64,000 nt of DNA from Gemmatimonadota bacterium (GTDB taxonomy: Bacteria > Latescibacterota > UBA2968 > GCA-2709665): the NCBI GenBank assembly GCA_028873695.1, contig JAPPNU010000017.1:62001-126000 (forward strand), given 5' to 3'. Below, in pieces: positions 9,293-16,550 of this stretch. Every line of letters begins with the position of its first letter. Position 1 is the stretch's first letter. The notes beneath the pieces are model-generated. The model had not been told where the DNA came from. It ran no database searches and saw only the letters and a list, made by a program, of their open reading frames with translations. Made by a program: the position numbers and the translations under genes.

Positions 9293-11548
9293 TTATCGGG
9301 ACGACACATTCGCCGGCGACGCCGGGTCAGCGTCTCCCAGCACAGTCTGGCCGGCGGGGGTGTCCAGAAACCGGCGAATCACGTTGCGTGTGATCATCGA
9401 GACGTTATTCGAATACCCGCTGTGTGAAAGGCTACCCGTCCAGGTAACGGAGCCCGCGGAAAAAACCGCGCCCCCTCCGGCATAGTCCATAATCGCCACG
9501 TCGGCTGACGGCGAGACATGCGTGCGCCGGGCGGGGACAAGATCGGGATGCGCCGCCCGGGCGAGTACGACCGGCTCCGGCGTGAACCGGTCCCACGCCC
9601 AGGCCTGAACGGCATCCATTTCGAATCCGGCGGCGCTGCCCAGGTTCAGACCGAAGTCGCCAATGATCTCGTCCTGCCCGACCCCGTCGAAAACCCATGC
9701 ATATCTGGCGTCCATACTGGACGGAAGCCGCCGGAATCCACGTTTTTCGCCGGCTTCGATCCAGGCGTTGGACGCGTGTTCCACGCCCACCGTCCGCCGC
9801 GGCGGACGTCCGCGCCTGGCCCACAAGCCTCCGAGTTCCAGTGTCGTACTGTGTTGGGATTCCCCGGGCGCCGGATCGTACGTCGGGCCGTAGTCGCCCT
9901 CTCCTCCCCTGCGAAGTTCGAGCAGGTACGGCCGCCGGGTGTCGATGGACGTCACCCAGTACAGACCATTGCCGCCCAAATAAACGAGGCGGCCACCGTT
10001 CCTCACGTACGCCGCCAGGCTGTCGACCATGTTTTCGGTGTGGTATTCGGGATGGCTTCCCATAACCACACATTGATAGCCGGAGAGCAGATCGACGCCC
10101 CCTCGATGAAGGTCTTCGTCCGCGAATACCTCATACGCGAACCCCAGTGCCTCCAGCCAGTCGATCAGGTAGAGGTTCGCCGTTATGTTGTGCGCGCCCC
10201 AGTTTTGGAATCCCGCGCCGGGATTCCATCCCCGTGTGGGTTGAAGGCGCGAGTAATAGTGAACCATCGACCCGTCACTGTGAACGTCGTACGTACACAG
10301 CGTACGGTCCAGGACACCGTCTTCAGTATAGCTGTACGCGGCTCGGTTGCTTCCGTATGCCTGCCACGTCAGCGTGGGAATCAGAAAGGCCAGTTCAGAC
10401 CGCGGCGTCTTCGACGTAACGATAAACGGCACGAAGAGCGTGTCCGAATCGGACCGGGCCTGCAGCGTATATATGCCGGACCTCGCGTCGGATGGCACCG
10501 CAACCGAAAAAGCCGTCGGCCAACCTGCATCTTCAAGGTCGTCTTCGTGCAGGTAGATCGCGTTGTAATCCTCGGGCCGATCCGTATAAAGCCGGGACGG
10601 CATTCCCCCCCAGAATGGCCCCGTCACCGCACGCCCCGGCGCATTGACGGCAAGCCCGTGGTTTCCGTTGTCGGACAGATCGACGACCCGGGGGCCGGTC
10701 ACGTCCAGGCCAAGATGCCAGTTCCCGATGACGGGGCCCAGGGTTGACGGATCCTGGCCGCCTGCAAGCGCCTGGACGGCTTTGCTATCAAGCGCGGATC
10801 CGAGAATCACGGGGTGCGCAATCTTGCCCGTGAAGTGAGCCCAGTGGCAGCCGCTGCGATCGGCGTCCTGGCACGCGCCGAACAGCAATGGCGCATTGCC
10901 GGCGAATACGGAACCCTTCTGGATTTTCTTCGACGAAAGACTCAGTTTGTCGCGGGATGACCGGGTTTCGACCACGCCCGCGGTATCGCCGACCTGCTGG
11001 TAGAGACGGATTTCACCCGAGTCAGAACGGTACGAGAACGCAACGAACTGCCAGTTGCCAACGTGAATGTTCTCTCTGGCAGTTGCCCAGTGCGCCGTCC
11101 TTCCGTCGTGGGACACGGCAACCGTCAGGAACCGCTCGCCCGCGAAAAAAATACCGTAGCCCAGGTTTTCGCGCGTCCACTTCACGACAAGGGCCCGCCA
11201 GCCGCCGCCCCCCAGTGTTGGCTGGAACCAGAGCCCGACAGTAAATGGACCTTTCGGATTCAGGGTATTGGAGTGGGGAATCTCCATGTACGAACCATAA
11301 TCCGTAGGTTGTTCGAAAACCTCGATCCGGTCCGGCTGCCCCCATGAAACCCGTTCTTCCCGGTAGCCTGGTCCGGCGGGATTGGGATCGCCATGAATCA
11401 TTCGCGACAGGTTCACTTCCACCGTACCTGGAGGGCCGCCCAGTTTGAAGGCAATCTCCGCTCCGGCCGACACGGTCATTTCATCGGCGTAACCCTCCAG
11501 CCCGAGACCCGGGACGGGCGACAATTTCTGGAATCGGGGATTGGACAA
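9293..11548 (-). CDS. N,N-dimethylformamidase beta subunit-like protein with LamG-type insert
   Basis: 751 aa. The start is a TTG at 11548 with an AAGG about nine bases upstream; the conserved family opening LEGYADEMTVSAGAEIAFKL comes soon after it, which argues for this start. Residues about 100-300 form a concanavalin/LamG-like sandwich (FTVGLWFQPT, LSDNGNHGL). The rest matches the large subunit of N,N-dimethylformamidase (TWQAYGSN, YEVFADEDLHRGG, YLGGNGLYWVTS). The characterised enzyme hydrolyses dimethylformamide to dimethylamine and formate with a small alpha subunit. I see no alpha-subunit gene nearby, so the real substrate may differ. No signal peptide is visible. Confidence 0.75.
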   Translation of the reverse strand: MSNPRFQKLSPVPGLGLEGYADEMTVSAGAEIAFKLGGPPGTVEVNLSRMIHGDPNPAGPGYREERVSWGQPDRIEVFEQPTDYGSYMEIPHSNTLNPKGPFTVGLWFQPTLGGGGWRALVVKWTRENLGYGIFFAGERFLTVAVSHDGRTAHWATARENIHVGNWQFVAFSYRSDSGEIRLYQQVGDTAGVVETRSSRDKLSLSSKKIQKGSVFAGNAPLLFGACQDADRSGCHWAHFTGKIAHPVILGSALDSKAVQALAGGQDPSTLGPVIGNWHLGLDVTGPRVVDLSDNGNHGLAVNAPGRAVTGPFWGGMPSRLYTDRPEDYNAIYLHEDDLEDAGWPTAFSVAVPSDARSGIYTLQARSDSDTLFVPFIVTSKTPRSELAFLIPTLTWQAYGSNRAAYSYTEDGVLDRTLCTYDVHSDGSMVHYYSRLQPTRGWNPGAGFQNWGAHNITANLYLIDWLEALGFAYEVFADEDLHRGGVDLLSGYQCVVMGSHPEYHTENMVDSLAAYVRNGGRLVYLGGNGLYWVTSIDTRRPYLLELRRGGEGDYGPTYDPAPGESQHSTTLELGGLWARRGRPPRRTVGVEHASNAWIEAGEKRGFRRLPSSMDARYAWVFDGVGQDEIIGDFGLNLGSAAGFEMDAVQAWAWDRFTPEPVVLARAAHPDLVPARRTHVSPSADVAIMDYAGGGAVFSAGSVTWTGSLSHSGYSNNVSMITRNVIRRFLDTPAGQTVLGDADPASPANVSSR

Positions 11549-11585
11549 TATTCGTACCTTCGCTATGGATATCTCCGTGAACGGC

Positions 11586-12368
11586 TCAAATGTATCTCAC
11601 CAGCCCGCCGTCGACGTCTATGGATGCTCCGGTAATGTAGCTTGCCCGTTTGCCGGCCAGAAAAGTCACGACCGCCGCGATCTCTTCCGCTTCCCCCACC
11701 CTGCCGAGCGGTGTCTCCCGGCCTGCCTGTGTGTAATACGCCTCCAGTTCCGCGTCCGGCGCGAAATAGTCCAGCGTACTACCCCAGGCCTGGCTCTTCA
11801 CGTTGCCGGGATTCACGCTGTTTACAAGAACCCCGTACTGTGCAAGATTGTCCGCAAGACCCTTGCTGAACGCCAGACAGGCGGCTCGGTCCGTGCTGTT
11901 GGCGATGTATTCCGGCGCGATCTGACGCCCGACGATTGAGTTGACGTTGATTATCCTGGCCTGCGTACTTTGTTTCAGATAGGGCAGTGCGGCGCGCACG
12001 CAGCGCATCGCCGCGAACAGCTTCACGTCGAGGTCCGCACGCCAGCGAACCTCCTCCACCTCTTCGAACGTACCGGGAAGCGCACTGCCGGCATTGTTTA
12101 CCAGAATATCCAGACCGCCCAGCGCGGTGGCTGCCGCTTCCACGAACGCCAGGATCTCATCGTTGTCGGTTACGTCGGCAGTGCCGGCGAAAACGTCGAC
12201 ACCGGTTTCCTCCCGGAGCGCTGCCGCCGTTTCTTCAAGAACCCGCGCTCCGCGGGCGCAAATCGCAAGGTTGGCGCCTTCCCGTGCGAGTTCAAGTGCA
12301 ATGGCGCGGCCAATGCCCTTGCTGCCGCCTGTAACCAGCGCCCGGCGGCCATTCAGTCCAAGGTCCAT
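11586..12368 (-). CDS. Short-chain dehydrogenase/reductase
   Basis: 260 aa. ATG 12368 is chosen because AGGAGG sits six bases upstream. The NAD(P) site is TGGSKGIGRAIA, NNAGSA follows, and the C-terminal end is GGLVRYI, typical of classical SDRs. The active-site region reads INVNSIVGRQIAPEYIANSTDRAACLAFSKG. The usual YxxxK is not evident: YIANSTDRA stands where YxxxK should be, so the catalytic Tyr/Lys pair is altered. It may have unusual chemistry or be inactive. It precedes a dimethylformamidase-like gene and follows a second SDR, 66 bases apart, so the set is probably one operon. Confidence 0.85.
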   Translation of the reverse strand: MDLGLNGRRALVTGGSKGIGRAIALELAREGANLAICARGARVLEETAAALREETGVDVFAGTADVTDNDEILAFVEAAATALGGLDILVNNAGSALPGTFEEVEEVRWRADLDVKLFAAMRCVRAALPYLKQSTQARIINVNSIVGRQIAPEYIANSTDRAACLAFSKGLADNLAQYGVLVNSVNPGNVKSQAWGSTLDYFAPDAELEAYYTQAGRETPLGRVGEAEEIAAVVTFLAGKRASYITGASIDVDGGLVRYI

Positions 12369-12434
12369 CCCTACCTCCTGCGTACCGGACCACCGGCGCA
12401 AAGCCGTGCCGGCGTGTTCAGCGACCCCTTATTT

Positions 12435-13265
12435 CTAGTACATAGCGCCCGTTGTCACGCGGATGTCTTCCCCGTTGATTCCCCGCGCTACATCCCGGCA
12501 TAAAAAAACCACGAGATCGGCGATTTCTTCCGGTCGCAGGAACCTCCCCTGGGGATAGGATTTCATGACCTCCTTGCGCATGGCTTCCGGTGAAAGACCC
12601 TGGTCGTCCGCCCACCGCTTTAAATGCATTTTTCCCGATGGCGTCTCAATCGTAGCCGGGCTGACGGTATTTGCCGTTATGCCATGGGGTGCCGCTTCAA
12701 GCGCAAGAGACCTGCTGAACCCCAACAACCCGTGTTTGGATGCCGCGTAGGCACTGTAATTCGACGTGCCGATGTGGGAATTGGTGGAGCCGATGGACAC
12801 GATCCGCCCCCAACCGTTTTCGATCATATAGGGAAGTGCGTACCGGGCGCACAGGTAGGGCCCGAACAGATTCACGTCGACCACGCGCCTCCAGGCCCGG
12901 TTGTCGTGGTTCCGAATCGGATGTATTACATTCGTGGCAGCGTTATTCACCAGAACGTCCAACCTGCCGAAGGCCCTGATGGTTCGGCCGATCATGTCCT
13001 TTACGTCCGTTGTGGAACTCACGTCTCCGTCCAGACCGATGCACCGTACGCCCGTTTCGCGGATCTCCCTCCGGGTTGCTTTGATCTCGTCGGCGTCCGC
13101 GAAATATTTCACCTCGCCTTCCACCCGCTTCACGCGCCCGCTGCTCAGGGACATGATGCAGACGTCGGCGCCCCGATCCGCCATGCGTAACGCGATGGCC
13201 CTGCCCAGTCCACTCGCGCCTCCCGTGACAATTGCGGCACGACCCTTCAGGAACTGATCGTCCAT
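12435..13265 (-). CDS. Short-chain dehydrogenase/reductase, 3-oxoacyl-ACP reductase-like
   Basis: 276 aa. TGGASGLGRAIA is the cofactor site, NNAAT the structural motif, and the catalytic triad is complete: Ser in SIGSTNSHIG, then YAASK. The C-terminal region (PEEIADLVVFLC, GINGEDIRVTTGAMY) is normal for the family. It reduces or oxidises an alcohol/ketone with NAD(P)H. It stands directly upstream of the other SDR, whose own YxxxK is altered, so the pair could be a heteromeric or diverged duplicate set. Substrate unknown. Confidence 0.86.
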   Translation of the reverse strand: MDDQFLKGRAAIVTGGASGLGRAIALRMADRGADVCIMSLSSGRVKRVEGEVKYFADADEIKATRREIRETGVRCIGLDGDVSSTTDVKDMIGRTIRAFGRLDVLVNNAATNVIHPIRNHDNRAWRRVVDVNLFGPYLCARYALPYMIENGWGRIVSIGSTNSHIGTSNYSAYAASKHGLLGFSRSLALEAAPHGITANTVSPATIETPSGKMHLKRWADDQGLSPEAMRKEVMKSYPQGRFLRPEEIADLVVFLCRDVARGINGEDIRVTTGAMY

Positions 13266-13392
13266 TTAGCGATTCCCGACTCTGCAAAGGGGTTCGTTCC
13301 GCCGAAATACGTCGCTTCGACGCGCCGGATACAGACGGGGCGGGTAACTCGCATGACGCTTCGGACGACGCGACCCATCAAAACCGGCACGG

Positions 13393-15141
13393 CTATCGAT
13401 TCCGTCCAACAGCCCTTATCTCCAGCAGGTACATCACCATCACGTTGTCCTGACCAAAACACAGGTGGAACGCGTCCGACAATTCGGCGACACGGCGGAT
13501 CTGATCCGAGTTTTCATCGAACAGCGGGCCGAAGTGAAAAAAGCTGAAGTCGATAGCCTTCGCTTCCATCCCCGCGGCCGAAACCAGTTCTGACGTCCGT
13601 ATCTGGCTTAATGCAGAAATCTGCATCAGATAGGCTACGCCGTTGTCGGCCAGCATTTCCGGAAGCAGCGCGATCAGGTGATCGAACAGATTCCTGCCCC
13701 AGAAATCCGCGGGCCGGTGTCCTGCCGTCTGAAGGATCGGATCCACCGGCATCTGATAGAGACTGCTGATCACCAGGTCATAACGCTCTTCCGGTACATA
13801 GGTGTAGAGGTCCACAACCCGTCCGGAAATACGGTCGGCCACACCGTTGCGAAAGGCGTTCGTCATCGTATTCCCGATGGCTTCTTTCTGTATATCGATT
13901 GCCAGGACCTGTTCCGCTCCGTTCAATGCGAGTTGTACGGATAGGATTCCGGTGCCGCACCCAACGTCCAGACACCTCTTGCCCCGACCGGCGCCCGTTC
14001 GAAAGAGGTGTTTCCAGATCAGAAAACTCCCCTGCGTAGGAGCGAAAACGCCCGGATCGCGCACGATTTCAGGAAATGGCAGCGGAAAGAGGATCGTCCC
14101 GTCCGCGTCCGTCCATGGACCCGGGACGACCGTATCTTCCCTTTTGCTTGCGGGAACCGGGGAGGTCTGCGGCCGGACCCGCTCTCTTCCACGCCGGGTG
14201 CGAGCGAGCGTTTTCCTGGCTTCGGCGATGTGATCCGGCGTGACGCCGCAGCACCCGCCAACGATCTGCGCGCCCTCTTCACGCCAGGCACCGGCCAGCG
14301 CGGCAAAGCGACGGGGTTCCACGTTCTCGTCAGGTTTCCAACCCGGATCCAGGTAACGCCCCAGGTTCGGGTACACGCCCAGCGGCAGATCCGTAAAATC
14401 CCTCAGCCATGAGATCATCCCCGGTACGTGTTCCACCGGCAGACAATTAATCAACAGTGCGCCAATCCCCATTCGCTGGAATCGGCTGGCAAGCCTCCCG
14501 AAATAATCTCCTTCCGGGCCGCCCCAATGCTGCCCGTGTACCCCGCACAGACCTTGTCGGCAGCGCCGAAAGCTCAGCCATACCGGAATACCTGTCCGAA
14601 TCATTATTTCGATTGCCGGAAGCGTAAGACCGTCCCGGAGAATTGACATTGTCTCCATCAATACAAGGTCGGGTGGATCGTCCGCGAATACCCTTGCCAG
14701 CAGTTGCAGACGCTCCAGCCGCTGAGACGTATCGATGTCGCCGTTCACGCTGAAGGCTACGGCGCAATCGTCTTCCCTGCCCACCTCCTGATTCGCCTGG
14801 CGCGCCAATCCGATGCCGCGACGCGCAACATCCATCCAATGCGACATCCCCCCGTCCGGTGTCGGCCCTCCCTCTCCAATCCCTGACCCCTCAAGAATTC
14901 CCCAGGTATTGGTTGAAACGACGTCACATCCGACTCCGGCAAAGCGCCGGTGCACATCCAGCACCTTATAGGGTTCGTGGTACAATGCCCATGTACCCCA
15001 GAGGCTGTGATCGCTTATGGCATGATCCTGAAGTCCCATGCGGTCCAGTTCAGTTGCAACACCCCCATCCAGAATCACGCATCGGTCCTCGGCTATAAAA
15101 TTCTGAATGCGGCGGTAGACTTTCGAGACCATGCCGCCCAT
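13393..15141 (-). CDS. Homocysteine S-methyltransferase domain fused to a SAM-dependent methyltransferase domain
   Basis: 582 aa from ATG 15141 (ATG 15132 is an alternative). The N-terminal about 300 residues are a homocysteine S-methyltransferase: CVILDGGVATELDRMG at the start, ALLINCLPVEH with the first zinc Cys, and VGGCCGVTPDHIAEA with the Cys pair. After a linker the C-terminal about 240 residues form a class I methyltransferase with CLDVGCGTGILSVQLA and an acidic strand end AIDIQKEA; the post-IV motif reads SSLYQMPVDP. The two halves are in one uninterrupted frame. Methionine made by the first half is one step from SAM, the donor for the second half. The acceptor of the second domain is unknown. 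Confidence 0.82.
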   Translation of the reverse strand: MGGMVSKVYRRIQNFIAEDRCVILDGGVATELDRMGLQDHAISDHSLWGTWALYHEPYKVLDVHRRFAGVGCDVVSTNTWGILEGSGIGEGGPTPDGGMSHWMDVARRGIGLARQANQEVGREDDCAVAFSVNGDIDTSQRLERLQLLARVFADDPPDLVLMETMSILRDGLTLPAIEIMIRTGIPVWLSFRRCRQGLCGVHGQHWGGPEGDYFGRLASRFQRMGIGALLINCLPVEHVPGMISWLRDFTDLPLGVYPNLGRYLDPGWKPDENVEPRRFAALAGAWREEGAQIVGGCCGVTPDHIAEARKTLARTRRGRERVRPQTSPVPASKREDTVVPGPWTDADGTILFPLPFPEIVRDPGVFAPTQGSFLIWKHLFRTGAGRGKRCLDVGCGTGILSVQLALNGAEQVLAIDIQKEAIGNTMTNAFRNGVADRISGRVVDLYTYVPEERYDLVISSLYQMPVDPILQTAGHRPADFWGRNLFDHLIALLPEMLADNGVAYLMQISALSQIRTSELVSAAGMEAKAIDFSFFHFGPLFDENSDQIRRVAELSDAFHLCFGQDNVMVMYLLEIRAVGRNR

Positions 15142-15387
15142 GCGGAATACGCTCCGATGCGCCGGCACCCTGGCCGGACGTTGACTATTCGTGTTCGTTC
15201 GGAAAAACGGAAAAAAACCGCTTAGGGTCCATCGTACGGGCGTGACTCGAAAATGGACCAACGCCGCCAAAGATAGCCCGGAACGGCTGAATGCACAAAT
15301 GCAATTCTCACGACGTTCACGTCGCCGGCGACCTGTATGAACGTCGGCTTCATTCCAATGACGATTCGATTTCGCGGATGTATGTAC

Positions 15388-15417
15388 AAAAAAAATCCCG
15401 GTATTCCGAACCGGGAT
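15388..15417 (-). terminator. Rho-independent terminator of the formate dehydrogenase operon
   Basis: On the minus strand an 8-bp stem (ATCCCGGT / ACCGGGAT, 15395-15402 and 15410-15417) with a seven-base loop is followed by a run of T. It lies 8 bases after the FmdB-family stop codon and closes the operon. Confidence 0.88.
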
Positions 15418-15424
15418 CCAGGGC

Positions 15425-15652
15425 CTAATTCATCGAACAGGCGCCTGGGCCTCTAGGGTCTCCGCAGGTTCCGCAGGGTCCCGGGAGGGCACTCGCATCG
15501 GGTTGACCGCTGCCGCCGCTTACCGCAAAAACCGATAGCTGTTTTTCGAGATCGCTGCTGCCGCAGGAAGGGCAATGCGCTTCCTGTCTGCCCTGGATCA
15601 GCGTCTCGAAGGAATGACTGCAGTTGCCGCAGACAAACTCGAATATAGGCAT
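15425..15652 (-). CDS. FmdB-family zinc ribbon protein
   Basis: 75 aa, starting MPIFEFVCGNCSHSFETLIQG. ATG 15652 has an AAGGAG seven bases upstream, which rules out the longer frame. Two CxxC knuckles (CGNC, CPSC) form a zinc ribbon as in FmdB, and a Gly/Pro/Cys-rich tail (GPCGTCGDPRGPGACSMN) follows. FmdB was named from a gene next to formamidase and amide regulators; its role is unproven. Here it is last in the formate dehydrogenase operon, ten bases after fdhD and just before the terminator. Confidence 0.85.
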   Translation of the reverse strand: MPIFEFVCGNCSHSFETLIQGRQEAHCPSCGSSDLEKQLSVFAVSGGSGQPDASALPGPCGTCGDPRGPGACSMN

Positions 15653-15662
15653 TGCCTTCTCC

Positions 15663-16550
15663 TTATCGCACGACCCGTTCCGGGTGCGCATACAGGTTGA
15701 AACCGTTCCGACGAACGAAACCCGCGAGGGTAATACCCACGTCGGCTGCGAGATCGACCGCAAGAGAACTGGCCGCAGAGACGCTAGCGACAACGGGAAT
15801 ACGCGCGACCGCCGCTTTCTGTACGATCTCGAAACTGGCTCTGCCGCTTACGGCCAGCAAGACGGCTCCCCCGGGCGCGCCGACCAACCGGTCGAATAAC
15901 AGGGCGCCCACGGCCTTGTCCACGGCATTGTGACGGCCAACGTCTTCGGAGCACGCGAGCGCATCACCGTCCCGATCGAATGCCGCCGCGGCGTGTACGC
16001 CGCCGGTATGGGTGAATGTGGGCTGATTTCGTCTCATCCCGTCTATAGATCCAGTGAGCAATGCTGCCGGAATCTCCGGCCCGGGCGGCAACACGGAACA
16101 GCGAGCCACCAGGTCCGCAACGTCCCGTCTGCCACAGACACCGCACGCCGACGTGGTGAGTGTGCCGCGCCGGCTGGCACTCACCCGTTCGATATCCAGG
16201 CTGTGTCCGGGTGCGGGGAGTACGTCAATGGCGTTGCCGTATCCTTCGGTCCCGGGTCGTCCACAGTGAAAGACCCGGCCCACGTCGTCGATCGACTCGA
16301 TAATCCCTTCCGAGAACAGAAAACCCACCGCCAGCCGCGTATCTTCGCCCGGCGAACGCATGGTAACGGCAACCGAATCCCCCGCAACGCGGATTTCCAG
16401 GGGTTCTTCGACCGCGAGTTCGTCGTGGATGGAACGCGGCGGACAGCTGACATCAATCTTCGAAACGACGCGCTGTGTAATCCCCGGATTCAACTTTATC
16501 CTCAGGGTGTATGCGGCTCCGGCACAATCGCTTCGATACGAACCGGACAT
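15663..16550 (-). CDS. fdhD: Formate dehydrogenase accessory sulfurtransferase FdhD
   Basis: About 295 aa from ATG 16550. The core matches FdhD: ELAVEEPLEIRVAG, LAVGFLFSEGIIES, and the sulfurtransferase cysteine loop TTSACGVCGRRDV, then HTGGVHAAA, EDVGRHNAVDKAVG and SGRASFEIVQKA. FdhD carries sulfur from IscS to the molybdenum cofactor of formate dehydrogenase. The ATG start overlaps the end of the alpha-subunit gene by about 49 bases. A TTG at 16493, six bases behind a GAGG, is a credible alternative that would remove the overlap. Position and function agree with the operon. Confidence 0.9.
   Translation of the reverse strand: MSGSYRSDCAGAAYTLRIKLNPGITQRVVSKIDVSCPPRSIHDELAVEEPLEIRVAGDSVAVTMRSPGEDTRLAVGFLFSEGIIESIDDVGRVFHCGRPGTEGYGNAIDVLPAPGHSLDIERVSASRRGTLTTSACGVCGRRDVADLVARCSVLPPGPEIPAALLTGSIDGMRRNQPTFTHTGGVHAAAAFDRDGDALACSEDVGRHNAVDKAVGALLFDRLVGAPGGAVLLAVSGRASFEIVQKAAVARIPVVASVSAASSLAVDLAADVGITLAGFVRRNGFNLYAHPERVVR

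Noticed and set aside
15653..15793. Longer N-terminus for the FmdB-type protein
   Set aside because: It overlaps fdhD in another frame; the short start has a strong ribosome site.
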